64,000 bases of DNA from Pseudarthrobacter sp. W1I19 (GTDB taxonomy: Bacteria > Actinomycetota > Actinomycetes > Actinomycetales > Micrococcaceae): contig NZ_JAUSZR010000001.1 of NCBI RefSeq assembly GCF_030817835.1, positions 3,658,001 through 3,722,000 on the forward strand, in the 5' to 3' direction. This document shows positions 27,301 to 35,484 of this stretch, piece by piece. The notes beneath the pieces were generated by a model. It saw nothing but the letters and a program-made list of their open reading frames with translations. It was not told the origin of the DNA and ran no database searches. The number at the start of each line of letters is the position of its first letter. Within the stretch, counting starts at the first letter, position 1. The translations under genes were made by a program, and so were the position numbers.

Positions 27301-28916
27301 TGGACATGAACGGCATCAAGGTGGCCATGATCGGCACCGTCACCCAGGAGGTTCCCTCCCTGGTGACTCCGGCCGGCGTCGCCGACCTGGAGTTCGGCGA
27401 GCCGGTGGAAGCGATCAACCGGGCCGCTGCAAAAATCACGGCAGGGAACCTTGCCGACGTCATCATCGTGGAGAACCACGACGGCGCCGGCTCGGGAACG
27501 GTGGAAGGTGCCACTTTGGAGGAGGAAGTTGCAGCCGGAGGCCCCTTCGCGAAGCTCGTCACCGAGACGTCCCCGGACGTTGACGCCATCTTCACCGGCC
27601 ACACCCACAAGGAATACGCCTGGGACGCTCCCGTCCCCGGTGTGGACGGCAAGACCCGCCCCATCGTCCAGACCGGCAATTACGGCGAGAACGTGGGGCA
27701 GATCCAGCTCACCGTAGACACCGCCACCAAGGAAGTCATTGCGCACAAGGCCGGTAACGTCAAACGGAGCACCGACCCCGCGGCGGACCTGATCGCAGCG
27801 TACCCGCGGGTGGCTGCTGTGGACGCCATCGTGAAGAAGGCGCTGGCGGATTCCGCCGTCGTCGGCAACCAGCCTGTCGGCTCCGTCACCGCGGACATCA
27901 CCACGGCCTTCACCACGGACGCCACCGGTGCCGCCAAGCGCGACGACCGCGGCAGCGAGTCAACCCTGGGCAACCTGGTGGCAGATTCCCTGCTGGCCTC
28001 ACTGCAGCCGGCGGAACTTGGCGGTGCCGAGATCGGCGTGGTCAATCCCGGCGGACTCCGGAACGAACTGTACTACGCCCCGGACGGAACCGTCACTTAC
28101 GCCGAGGCCAACGCGGTGCTGCCGTTCGTGAACAACCTCTGGACCACGTCCCTGACGGGCGCGCAGTTCAAGACGTTGCTGGAACAACAATGGCAGACCA
28201 ACCCCGACGGTACCGTTCCCAGCCGCGCCTACCTGCAGCTCGGCCTGTCGAAGAACGTCAACTACACCTATGACGCCGCCCGGCCGGTCGGGGACCGCAT
28301 CACGTCCGTCCGGGTGAACGGGGCCACGCTTGACCCGGCCAAGTCCTACCGCGTGGGTACGTTCAGCTTCCTGGCCACCGGGGGCGACAATTTCAGGGTT
28401 TTTACTGAGGGTGCCAATACCAGGGACTCGGGCCTGGTGGACCGGGATGCCTGGATCGGATACCTGCAGAAAAGCAGCCCGGTCTCGCCTGACTTCGCGC
28501 GCAGGTCAGTGGCCGTCACCAACACCACTGCGCCTGAAGTAAAGCCCGGAGAGCCCATCTCCCTGGCGGTCTCCAAGCTGGACCTGACGTCACTTGGCAG
28601 CCCGGTTAACACCGCGCTGTCAGCTGTCTTCACCGATTCTGCCGGAACCGCAACCCAGCTCGGATCAGCGCCGGTCAGTGGCGGCGCGGCCAACGTGAAC
28701 CTGTCCGTGCCGGCCGGCGCAGCAGCAGGGACCGGGACTCTCGTCCTCACTGCCGTTGAATCCGGAACCGTGGTCACTGTTGGTGTGCCCGTGGCGGTCT
28801 CGCCGGTTGAACCGGTATGCACCGCTCCCGTGCCGCCCACCAAGTGGTACGAGGTCCTAGGCTGGATCCGCTACAGCATCGCCTGGCTGCAGTACCAGCA
28901 CTGCCTGCGGGGCTAG
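24375..28916 (+). CDS. Secreted multidomain nuclease / 5'-nucleotidase
   Basis: A 1513-residue extracellular protein. A signal peptide (1-31) is followed by a lamin-tail-like domain (about 44-170), a Pro/Asp linker (about 228-240) and an OB-like region. An ExeM/NucH-type endonuclease/exonuclease/phosphatase domain follows from about 513, with SFNVLNYF, LMEIENS, IGDFNSYAKED and SDHDPV. A UshA-type metallophosphoesterase begins near 854 (GINDFHGRID, GDNIGAS, GNHEFDGGW, GHTHKEY), and a 5'-nucleotidase C-terminal domain spans about 1165-1375. The order suggests DNA digestion and then phosphate removal from nucleotides, for scavenging. No LPXTG or membrane anchor ends the protein. It starts at ATG 24375. 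Confidence 0.93.
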   Translation: MHRTPWKLALGTVLSAGLAAAPLAALPAVADSTAAEVSAAAGTSPVVINEAYLSGGSSGAAYKNKFVELYNSSDEAVSLAGWSLQYRSATGTAAPTGVAALSGSIPAKGHYLVQGSSNGANGADLPAPDLVAGGLNFSGTGGTIVLAKQPTAVVLATGSQVEPAGVADLLGYGASNTFETQAAPAPAGNTDVKSLNRSAGADSNSNAADFSLNAAITPTGNGGTAPDPDPSPDPTPTPSARSIAEIQGTGTESPLAGTTVTTTGKVTAVFPTGGLNGYYLQTAGTGGDLTATNHAASDGIFVYSPATVASVQAGDYVQVTGAVAEYYGMTQLNVTSAAGLAKLTEPAPEVKATAFTLPATETFRESLEGMLLAPQGPLTVTDNYSLNQYGEIGLAGGTTPLVQPTAVAPYGSAEYTAAVADNAARGIKLDDGSSTNFLKDAATKALVLPYLTTTDPIRVGSSATFTTNVVLGYANNAWKLQPLTHLTEANKATVQPAAFGATRTDAPAPVGGNVKIASFNVLNYFPTTGDQLTGCTYYEDREGNPITVRDGCNARGAANAENFKRQQDKIVAAITKAGADVVTLMEIENSAQFGKNRDDALAKLVDALNIATPGIWDYVRTPANAPPLSDEDMIRTAFIYKKAVAEPVGESIIHNDTLAFASARKPLAQVFKPLGGGAGTEFIAIANHFKSKGSAATPDDTDKGQGASNLARTAQAKSLLEFTKSLQQSKGTDKVFLIGDFNSYAKEDPINVFTAEGYVNQDEKARNADGSAKHSYLFGGMVGSLDHILASPAANAVVAGADIWNINSVESVALEYSRYNNNVTNYYAPDQYRASDHDPVIAGLNLQPAPATVDLNFLGINDFHGRIDTNTVQFAGTIEKLRAAAAPGATAFLSAGDNIGASLFASAIAKDQPTIDVLNALELRASAVGNHEFDGGWADLRDRVMAGGSNAKFPYQGANVYQKGTTEPVLPEYAILDMNGIKVAMIGTVTQEVPSLVTPAGVADLEFGEPVEAINRAAAKITAGNLADVIIVENHDGAGSGTVEGATLEEEVAAGGPFAKLVTETSPDVDAIFTGHTHKEYAWDAPVPGVDGKTRPIVQTGNYGENVGQIQLTVDTATKEVIAHKAGNVKRSTDPAADLIAAYPRVAAVDAIVKKALADSAVVGNQPVGSVTADITTAFTTDATGAAKRDDRGSESTLGNLVADSLLASLQPAELGGAEIGVVNPGGLRNELYYAPDGTVTYAEANAVLPFVNNLWTTSLTGAQFKTLLEQQWQTNPDGTVPSRAYLQLGLSKNVNYTYDAARPVGDRITSVRVNGATLDPAKSYRVGTFSFLATGGDNFRVFTEGANTRDSGLVDRDAWIGYLQKSSPVSPDFARRSVAVTNTTAPEVKPGEPISLAVSKLDLTSLGSPVNTALSAVFTDSAGTATQLGSAPVSGGAANVNLSVPAGAAAGTGTLVLTAVESGTVVTVGVPVAVSPVEPVCTAPVPPTKWYEVLGWIRYSIAWLQYQHCLRG

Positions 28917-28932
28917 CACAGGAGTGATCAGC

Positions 28933-28980
28933 AAAAGGTGCCCCTCCCCGGCCGACAAGGCTGGGCAGAGGCACCTTTTT
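28933..28980 (+). terminator. Terminator after the nuclease/nucleotidase gene
   Basis: AAAAGGTGCC at 28933-28942 pairs with GGCACCTTTT at 28970-28979; the T run completes an intrinsic terminator. Confidence 0.85.
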
Positions 28981-28983
28981 GCT

Positions 28984-29052
28984 TCGGGTTTTTGTCCACG
29001 TATGCCGGCTTCCGGTGCCTTAAGCCCTGCATATCTGGACAAAAACTCCGGG
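28984..29052. repeat. Palindromic intergenic repeat, family 1, copy A
   Basis: Left arm 28988-29011 and right arm 29022-29046 are near-perfect complements sharing GTTTTTGTCCA and TATGC. The repeat ends 2 bp from the stop codon of the dioxygenase gene. Copies B (33385-33458) and C (split by the IS) share the arms. The T-tract lies on the outer 5' side of the stem, so it is not an ordinary intrinsic terminator. Confidence 0.8.
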
Positions 29053-29054
29053 TT

Positions 29055-29978
29055 TTAGGGGAGCACTACCGTCTCGGAGTACGTGGACGAGTCGCCCTTG
29101 ATGGCCTGGCTGCTGCGGCCGTCCACACCCACTGGGATATCGCCGGCGATGGTGACGCGGTTCAGCTTGCGGGGCTGGCGGTCGTAGTTGTCCGGCGCAT
29201 AGTGCTGGGTGATCCGGTTATCGAACAGGACCAGCTGGTCCGGCTCCCAGTTCACCCGGACCACGTTCTCCGGGCGGGTGATGTAGGCCTGCAGGATGCG
29301 CAGGATGTCCTTCGATTCGGTGTTGGACAGCCCCACGATCCTCAAACGCTGGGCGAAGCCGCCGATGAACAGCCCGCGCTCCCCCGTCAACGGATGCACG
29401 CGCACCACAGGGTGGGCGGTTTCAAAGTGGATCCGGGTGAACTCCTTGCGCCGCTCCTCCGCGTTGCTGTGCTCCAGGTTCTGGGGGACGGAGTAGTCGT
29501 AGTCGTTGGTATGGATGGCCCAGAGGGTGTCGGCGAAGTTCCGCAGCTCATCGGGCAGGTCCTGGTAGGCGCCGGCGGATGACGCGATCAGGGTTTCCCC
29601 GCCGTACGCCGGCAGGGTGATGCTGCGCAGGGTGGAGGCCTGCGGCGGGTTGACCACAAACGTGACATCGGTGTGCCAGTTGTTCGCGCTGCCGTTTTCG
29701 CTGTCTACAGGCAGGACCGCCGGCTTTCCGTCCACGGACGCCACGGTGGGGTGCGCATTGGTGAGCGGGCCGAACCGGCTGGCAAACCGCACCTGGTCCT
29801 CGTCGGTGCCGATATTGGCCTCCCGGAATACCAGGGCCTTGTGCGTATTCAAGGCTTCGCGGATCTGGGCGATCGTGTCGTCGCTGAGCTCGGCGCTGAG
29901 GTCCAGGCCGCGGATTTCGGCCCCGATGCGGGCACCCAGCTTGGTGAATTCGAGTTTGGTTTCGGTAATGACGGTCAT
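29055..29978 (-). CDS. TauD/TfdA family Fe(II)/2-oxoglutarate dioxygenase
   Basis: A 307-residue dioxygenase that should hydroxylate a sulfonate or sulfate ester carbon, releasing sulfite or sulfate. The iron ligands are H102 and D104 (NNWHTDVTF) and H259 (RITQHYAPDNY). The 2-oxoglutarate-binding arginine is R270 or the nearby R274 in NRVTIAGD. It is the last gene of an importer operon, 68 bp after the permease, which supports a sulfur-scavenging role. Whether it prefers taurine or alkyl sulfates cannot be read from sequence. Confidence 0.9.
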   Translation of the reverse strand: MTVITETKLEFTKLGARIGAEIRGLDLSAELSDDTIAQIREALNTHKALVFREANIGTDEDQVRFASRFGPLTNAHPTVASVDGKPAVLPVDSENGSANNWHTDVTFVVNPPQASTLRSITLPAYGGETLIASSAGAYQDLPDELRNFADTLWAIHTNDYDYSVPQNLEHSNAEERRKEFTRIHFETAHPVVRVHPLTGERGLFIGGFAQRLRIVGLSNTESKDILRILQAYITRPENVVRVNWEPDQLVLFDNRITQHYAPDNYDRQPRKLNRVTIAGDIPVGVDGRSSQAIKGDSSTYSETVVLP

Positions 29979-30046
29979 GATGGTTCCTTGCCTTTCAGTG
30001 CGGGTTGGTTCAGTGAGTTTTCGTTCAGGGCGGTCAGTTCAGCAGG

Positions 30047-30946
30047 TCAGTTGCCGGAGCCGACGGCGGTGCGCCAGCGGGAGAAGTGCCGTTCCAGTGC
30101 CACGAGCAGGACGTTCACCAGCAGCCCGAGCACGGAGACGGTGAGGATGCCGGCGTACATGTCCGGGATCAGGAAGCTCATCTGGGAATTGACGATTAGG
30201 TACCCCAGACCCGCCTTGGCACCGACCATCTCCGCGGCGATGAGCACCAGGATGGATGACGTGCCGGCCATCCTGATGCCGGTGAAAATTGTTGGTACAG
30301 CGGAGGGCAGGATCACCTTCTGGAAGAGCCGGAAGCTGCCCAGCCCCAGTGACCTGGCGGCCCGGATGAGCAGCGGGTCTACCGTCCGGACACCGGCGAT
30401 GGTGTTCAGCAGCACCGGGAAGAACGCAGCGTAGGCCACGATGGTGATCTTGGATTCCTCGCCGATGCCCAGCAGCAGGGTGAACACCGGGAGCAGTGCC
30501 AGGGTGGCGGTGTTGCGGAAGAGCTCCAGGAGCGGGTTCAGGAACGAGTTCAACCAGCGGTACCAGGCGATCAGGAGTCCCAGGACCACGGCGGACACCA
30601 CCGCGATGGTGAAGCCGGATACCGAACGGGTCAGGCTTGCCTGGAGGTGGCTTTGCAGCTGCCCGGTATCCACCAGCCGGGCGCCGGCGGCCAAGACTTC
30701 GTGGAGCGGAGGAAGGAACACCCTGGTGGCCGGGGCCGCCAGGAACGTCGGGCCGAATTCCCACAAGGCGAGGAACAACACCACGGCGAGGGACTTCCAC
30801 CCCGCCCGTGCGGCGAGGCCTGCCAGGGCAGCGGACCTGCCGGCCGCCGTCGGGCGTTGCTCGTTTGTGCGCTGTGACTGTCCGGCCGGATGGGAAGGGT
30901 CGACGGCGGCCGTCGTCTTGTGCGGTTGGGTCAGCAGTGCGCTCAT
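30047..30946 (-). CDS. Sulfonate-type ABC transporter permease (SsuC/TauC family)
   Basis: A 299-residue inner-membrane protein with a polar N-terminus (about 1-45) and six predicted transmembrane helices. The EAA-type loop RAARSLGLGSFRLFQKVILPSAVPTIFTGIRM contacts the ATPase. It belongs to the nitrate/sulfonate/taurine permease family. Its start overlaps the ATPase stop by one base (TGATG). With the lipoprotein and ATPase upstream and the dioxygenase downstream it completes the importer. Confidence 0.92.
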   Translation of the reverse strand: MSALLTQPHKTTAAVDPSHPAGQSQRTNEQRPTAAGRSAALAGLAARAGWKSLAVVLFLALWEFGPTFLAAPATRVFLPPLHEVLAAGARLVDTGQLQSHLQASLTRSVSGFTIAVVSAVVLGLLIAWYRWLNSFLNPLLELFRNTATLALLPVFTLLLGIGEESKITIVAYAAFFPVLLNTIAGVRTVDPLLIRAARSLGLGSFRLFQKVILPSAVPTIFTGIRMAGTSSILVLIAAEMVGAKAGLGYLIVNSQMSFLIPDMYAGILTVSVLGLLVNVLLVALERHFSRWRTAVGSGN

Positions 30947-31848
30947 CAGGCAGCGCTCCTTTCAGCGGGCTCTTCGTCGGGGGCGGTGCCGTCCGGCAGG
31001 ATCTTCCGGTGGCCGGAGTCCTGTGCCAGCTGGACCTCGTCGTGCAGGAGGGACCAGACCTGGTGCCGGTGTTCCACAAAGGCCGGGTGGGAGCGGATGT
31101 CCTCGTCGCCGTCCCGGTCCGGGATGTTGATGTCAACAATTTCCTTGAGCCGGCCCGGGCGGGCACTGAGCACTGCCACGCGCTGGCCAAGGTAGACGGC
31201 CTCGTCGATGCCGTGCGTGATGAACACGATGGTTTTGCCGGTGGCTTTCCAGATCCGCAGGAGCTCGTCCTGCAACTGTTCCCGGGTCTGGGCGTCCAGG
31301 GCCGCGAAGGGTTCGTCCATCAGGAGGATGTCCGGCTCATAGGCGAGGCTCCTGGCGATGGCCACGCGCTGCTTCATACCGCCGGACAGTTCGTGCGGAT
31401 ACCGGTCCTCGAACCCGGCCAGGCCCACGAGGTCCAGGAATTCACTCGCCTTGGCCGCCCGCTCCTTCCTGGACAGGCCGGTGTTCTCGAGGCCGATGGA
31501 GACGTTGGCCGATGCCGTGCGCCAGGGAAACAGGGCGTACTGCTGGAAAACCACGGCCCGGTCCTGGCCGGGTCCTGTCACAGGCTTGCCGTCCACCAGG
31601 ACAGTTCCGGAGGTGGGGCTGGAGAGCCCGGCGAGCAGGTCAAGCAGGGTTGTTTTGCCGGAACCGCTTGGCCCCACCAGGGTGAGAAATTCTCCGGCGG
31701 CAACCTCGAGGCCGAGATCGGACAGGGCTGTCAGGACGGACGCTTCCGCCTGCCGCCAGGCCGCCTTGCCCTTTCCCCTGCCCTGGCCCTTGGCCTGGCG
31801 GACCGCGAACTCCTTGGTCACGTTTCGAAGGCTGATCTTGGGAGTCAT
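30946..31848 (-). CDS. Sulfonate-type ABC transporter ATP-binding protein (SsuB/TauB family)
   Basis: A 300-residue ATPase with Walker A GPSGSGKTT, the Q-loop in VFQQYALFPWRT, signature LSGGMKQR, Walker B LLMDEPF and the switch histidine in FITHGIDEA. A basic Gly/Lys-rich insert (about 17-32) is unusual, and the C-terminal 60 residues extend past the core. It is encoded 3 bp after the binding protein and overlaps the permease gene by one base. Confidence 0.93.
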   Translation of the reverse strand: MTPKISLRNVTKEFAVRQAKGQGRGKGKAAWRQAEASVLTALSDLGLEVAAGEFLTLVGPSGSGKTTLLDLLAGLSSPTSGTVLVDGKPVTGPGQDRAVVFQQYALFPWRTASANVSIGLENTGLSRKERAAKASEFLDLVGLAGFEDRYPHELSGGMKQRVAIARSLAYEPDILLMDEPFAALDAQTREQLQDELLRIWKATGKTIVFITHGIDEAVYLGQRVAVLSARPGRLKEIVDINIPDRDGDEDIRSHPAFVEHRHQVWSLLHDEVQLAQDSGHRKILPDGTAPDEEPAERSAA

Positions 31849-31851
31849 CTT

Positions 31852-32931
31852 TTATCCTTTGGACGTTGCTGCCGGGGCGGAGGCTTCCAGCAGGTTGAAC
31901 TCGTTGGTGTAGAGCTTTGCGGTGTCCAGGGCGCCGTTGATGATCCCGGCGGACTTCAGGTAGTCCTCCCACCGGGTGAAGTCCTGGTCCTGGATCCGCC
32001 CGCCCGGTGAGGCCACACCCACGCTCTTCCAGTACTTCAGTGCCTCGGTGCTCTCATTCCGTCCGCGCTTGGCGATGATCTCCTCGAACTTGGCGATGAC
32101 CTGCTCCCGCGGGGTGGTGCGCTCCCATTCGATGGCCTTGGCCACGCCCGTCACTACGGTGCGGCTGGTTTCGGGGTTCTTCGCAATGAAGTCCCTGCGC
32201 AGGACATACTGGCCGGCGTCGAACGGTCCCCCAATGACCTCGACGTCGGTGAACAGGGCCCGGATGCCGCCCTCGGCGAGCGCGCGGTCCTGGAGGACGC
32301 CGCCCAGGGTGCCCACGTCCACCTGCTTCTTGCGGAGCGCCACCTCGGTTTCGTTCGGCGGCACCACTACGAGTTGCACCTGCTTGATCTCCTCGGGCGT
32401 GAGCCCGCTGTTCTTCAGGTAGGTGGTGATGACCGCTTCGTGGTGGGCGCCGAGGGTGTTGACGGCGATCTTCTTGCCGATCAGGTCCCTGGGGGTTTTG
32501 ATCGGGCTTCCTTCCTCCACGTAGTAGCCGGTGAAGGTGTCCTTGTCCTCGCCGTAGTAGTTGATGACCGCCTGGACGGGGGCTCCGGCCTCGATCAGCT
32601 TGATCACAGCGCCGGTAAATGCTCCGCCAATGTCCGTCTGGTCGGTGGCGACGGACTGGATGCTTTGGGGGCCGCTGGTGGTGTTGCTGACCCATTCGAG
32701 TTTGACGTCGCCCAGGTACCCCAGGTCTTCAGCCACCTCCAGCAGGGCGACGCTGTTGGGCGAGCCTTGGTAACGGACCTTCTTTGTTTCCGGGCCGCTT
32801 TGTGCCCCCGGCTGGGCAGTGGCCGGGCCGCCGCATCCGGACAGCGCCAGCATGAGTGCCGCGGCGGCAGCGATGGCTGCTGCCACGCCTGCGGCGGGGC
32901 GGTGCCTTTTGGGGAGGGGACGGTTTTTCAT
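31852..32931 (-). CDS. ABC transporter substrate-binding lipoprotein (sulfonate/taurine type)
   Basis: A 359-residue periplasmic-binding-type protein. A basic N-terminus and hydrophobic segment end in the lipobox ALSGC, so Cys33 is the predicted lipid anchor. The mature part has the SsuA/TauA pattern: YQGSPNSVALLEVAEDLGYL, TDIGGAFTGAVIKLIEAG, LIGKKIAVNTLGAHHEAVITTYLKNSGLTPEEI and a two-lobe layout. It captures the sulfur compound for the importer. The ATG at 32931 is chosen because the signal sequence begins there; codons upstream to 33297 look non-coding. Confidence 0.9.
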   Translation of the reverse strand: MKNRPLPKRHRPAAGVAAAIAAAAALMLALSGCGGPATAQPGAQSGPETKKVRYQGSPNSVALLEVAEDLGYLGDVKLEWVSNTTSGPQSIQSVATDQTDIGGAFTGAVIKLIEAGAPVQAVINYYGEDKDTFTGYYVEEGSPIKTPRDLIGKKIAVNTLGAHHEAVITTYLKNSGLTPEEIKQVQLVVVPPNETEVALRKKQVDVGTLGGVLQDRALAEGGIRALFTDVEVIGGPFDAGQYVLRRDFIAKNPETSRTVVTGVAKAIEWERTTPREQVIAKFEEIIAKRGRNESTEALKYWKSVGVASPGGRIQDQDFTRWEDYLKSAGIINGALDTAKLYTNEFNLLEASAPAATSKG

Positions 32932-33384
32932 GATGCTGTTCTTTCTGCTGTTCTTTGGGGACCAGTTGGGTCGGGGACCGGTGCAGTTGTGGATCCGGGC
33001 CGGGGTGGCTGTGGGGACAACTAGAACAGGAAAGAGTCCGGGGCAGAAGAGGCGGGTTAACCCCAGGAAATCCGGGGAAATTGCAGGACGTGCGGCGTCA
33101 CGGGACGTTCCATGGCGTTGCCTGCTGACACTTCGGGACACGCAAGGCAGCATGCCGAAATACCGGTTAACGCCCGGTAAGGAAACCTGGCCGCGGAAGG
33201 TCATATGCGGCCACGTGATGTCCCGCCGCGACTTCAGGGCGCAACGAACAGGGCGTGCAGGCGGCCGGACCCACGCGGCTCGCGAGCCCCGGCGCAAGTC
33301 ACAGCGGCCGCAACGCAGCCAAGGCCGCCGAAATGGTCAAAATATTTCGGCCGGGAGCGCCACAGTGTTACGGCATCCGTGCAG
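32932..33384. other. Upstream region of the sulfonate-type operon
   Basis: About 450 bp without a supported gene. It must carry the promoter of the importer operon, whose position is unclear. CACGTG lies at 33213-33218. I looked for a SAM riboswitch core and did not find one. Confidence 0.4.
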
Positions 33385-33458
33385 CCCCGGGTTTTTGTCC
33401 AGGTATGCAGACTTGGGAGGCCTCGAACCCTGGCACATCTGCCCAAAAACTCCAGGGG
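33385..33458. repeat. Palindromic intergenic repeat, family 1, copy B
   Basis: Left arm 33391-33414 shares GTTTTTGTCCAGGTATGCAG with copy A. The right arm at 33428-33450 is a less exact complement. The element directly abuts the stop codon of the FAD-binding protein gene. Confidence 0.75.
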
Positions 33459-35399
33459 TCAGGAGGTGAGGATGGCGCCCGCGATTTCGTCGGCGTCGCG
33501 CAGGGTCCGTTGGCCGCTGCGGTAATTCGGCCCGCCCGGCTGTAAGGCCTCGGCGGCAATGGCGGTCCCCCACTGGACTGAGGAGAGCTGCAAGCCCAAC
33601 ACGTACAGCCCTTCCGTCACGGAACCATTGGCTGCCAGGGGGCGGTACGGGTGGGGCACAACATCCAGGCCGGTGGACTGAACGGGGGCGCCTTCGACGG
33701 TCATCATGAGGCGTGGCCGCACCAGCCCGTCCGCCAGCAGCTGTTCCAGGACCGGCGAATCATTGGCCGAAATCCTGTTGCCGGGCGCCAGCGCTTCCAC
33801 CATGGTCTTTGCCGTTACCGGGGCAGCAGTGACCCAAGGCGAAACCGCCGTGAAGCGGCGGTTTTTCCGGTCCACCGCGAACTTGGGGTCGGGCCCCACA
33901 AAGCTCACGACGCCTGCCTTGGCCAGCGCGGCAAGCTGCTCGGCGCGCAGGGCGGGCGGCCCGCTGGCCAGCCCCTCCACGAACGACTCGAACCAGCCAC
34001 GCAGTCCAGCCACCCAGGATTCGTCGGTAATGCCGCCGTCGGCCACTGCTGTCTTCAGGACAGCGCGCCCGTGGTGGAGGGCACCGATGGCCATCTTCAC
34101 GGGGTCGTCCTCGCCGAGCGCGGACCGGCGGGCATCGTCCAGCAGGTAGTCCACGACGGCGGCGTCCAGTTCCGCGCGCGAGGCAAACGAGCGTCCGGCC
34201 AGGGGCCCGGCCAGACCGGGCAGGTCCAGGCGGTGCCGGGGGCCCACGTGGACGGCGAGCACGCTTTCCACGCTGTCCTCCCAGTTCACCGCACTATGGG
34301 CGTGGGGATGGAGGGCTTCGTCAAGTGCGGCGAGGAAGGCCGCGGAGTCAGGTACGGCGTTTGGCTGCGAGCGCACCAGGGTTGAGTAGTAGGCCCAGAG
34401 CGCATCGCGGTGCAGGAGCGGCCAGAAGTCGTGGTCGAATGCCGGGCGGATGCCGGCGGTGCGGAAGCGTTCCAGCGCCGCCTCGGTGAAGTACCGCAGC
34501 GTGACCGACTCCGGGTAGTAGCCGTTCAGGGCCGCTTTGGCACGGTAGGGCGTTCCGCGCCGGGACGCGGCAATGATGTGCGGTTCCTGACCTGAGGGCT
34601 CGTAGCGGAGCCCCGTGCCGTTGCTGAGGAATTTTCCGCCCCGGCCCTCGGTCAGCTGGACCATGGTGTCGAAGAAGTTCAGGCCCATGCCCCGGACCAG
34701 CACGGGTTCGCCGGCAGGAATCCGGGACCAGTCCACGTCCGCAGGCACTGCCGGCTGCAGGTACTGCAGTCCCAATTGCTCCGCCGCGGCCTGCAGCTCC
34801 CGCTGTTCGGGGTTCAGCCGCGACGGGATGTGGCCCAATGCCAGCACCACGGAGCCGGTGCGCAGCGTCGTTCCGGTGGCCAGGCCGACGTCGAACGTTC
34901 CGTCCCCCGAGGGGCGCACCGACAACGCCGTCGTTTCGTGGAAGTCGATGCTGACGCCGTCGGGCAGGTTGCTGGTCAGTTCCTCCACGATGCCGCGGAG
35001 GTAGCGGCCGTAGAGGGCGCGGCTGGGGAAATCGGTGGCTTCCAGGACGGCCAGTTCCGCGAGCTCTTCCTCGGTCAGGGAGGGCGCGGGGTTGCGCCGC
35101 TGCCGGGTCCGCCACTGTTCGAAGGTGGTGCCGGCGATGGGCGGCGCCAGGTCAGGGTCCTCGGGGATCAGGGTGGGATAGAAGGACTGGGTGTTCATCA
35201 GGAACAGCCGGGACTGCTGCGGCTGCCACACGTGCCCGGGGCCCGCAGGATAGGGATCGATCACGTCGATGTGGAGACGTACCGCGCCGGAACCCGAAGC
35301 GGCCTGCGCGGCATTGCGGGCCAGCAGGCGTTCCAGGACGCTGGTGCCCCGCGGACCTGCCCCGATGATGGCGGTCCGGATGCTTTGCGTTATTTCCAC
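33459..35399 (-). CDS. FAD/NAD(P)-binding protein (NAD_binding_9 type)
   Basis: A 646-residue flavoprotein-like protein. The N-terminal dinucleotide motif is AIIGAGPRGTSVLERLL (about 10-26). A second signature, VVLALGHIPSRLNP, is the ATG-like motif of flavin monooxygenases. NGYYPESVTLRYF and HDFWPLLHRDALW are typical of the long FAD/NAD(P)-binding domain proteins of actinobacteria and their relatives; the reaction is unknown. The GTG at 35399 lies exactly 7 nt after TACGCT (35407-35412), so it is probably leaderless. It diverges from the peptidase gene. Confidence 0.75.
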   Translation of the reverse strand: MEITQSIRTAIIGAGPRGTSVLERLLARNAAQAASGSGAVRLHIDVIDPYPAGPGHVWQPQQSRLFLMNTQSFYPTLIPEDPDLAPPIAGTTFEQWRTRQRRNPAPSLTEEELAELAVLEATDFPSRALYGRYLRGIVEELTSNLPDGVSIDFHETTALSVRPSGDGTFDVGLATGTTLRTGSVVLALGHIPSRLNPEQRELQAAAEQLGLQYLQPAVPADVDWSRIPAGEPVLVRGMGLNFFDTMVQLTEGRGGKFLSNGTGLRYEPSGQEPHIIAASRRGTPYRAKAALNGYYPESVTLRYFTEAALERFRTAGIRPAFDHDFWPLLHRDALWAYYSTLVRSQPNAVPDSAAFLAALDEALHPHAHSAVNWEDSVESVLAVHVGPRHRLDLPGLAGPLAGRSFASRAELDAAVVDYLLDDARRSALGEDDPVKMAIGALHHGRAVLKTAVADGGITDESWVAGLRGWFESFVEGLASGPPALRAEQLAALAKAGVVSFVGPDPKFAVDRKNRRFTAVSPWVTAAPVTAKTMVEALAPGNRISANDSPVLEQLLADGLVRPRLMMTVEGAPVQSTGLDVVPHPYRPLAANGSVTEGLYVLGLQLSSVQWGTAIAAEALQPGGPNYRSGQRTLRDADEIAGAILTS

Positions 35400-35484
35400 G
35401 GCATCCAGCGTACGGGCTGGAAACAAAGTATGCGCCGGGCGCTTGACTTGCCAGCGGTCTGCCGATGTTGTTTGGATGGGGCGC

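Noticed and set aside
26496..27746. A 416-codon minus-strand frame within the nuclease gene
   Set aside because: Antisense shadow of intact phosphoesterase motifs.
28984..29052. Family 1 repeat as an ordinary intrinsic terminator
   Set aside because: In either direction the stem is followed by A-rich, not T-rich, sequence; the nuclease gene already has its own terminator at 28933-28980.
32932..33384. SAM-type riboswitch before the sulfonate-type operon
   Set aside because: No conserved core blocks of a known SAM riboswitch could be found by eye.
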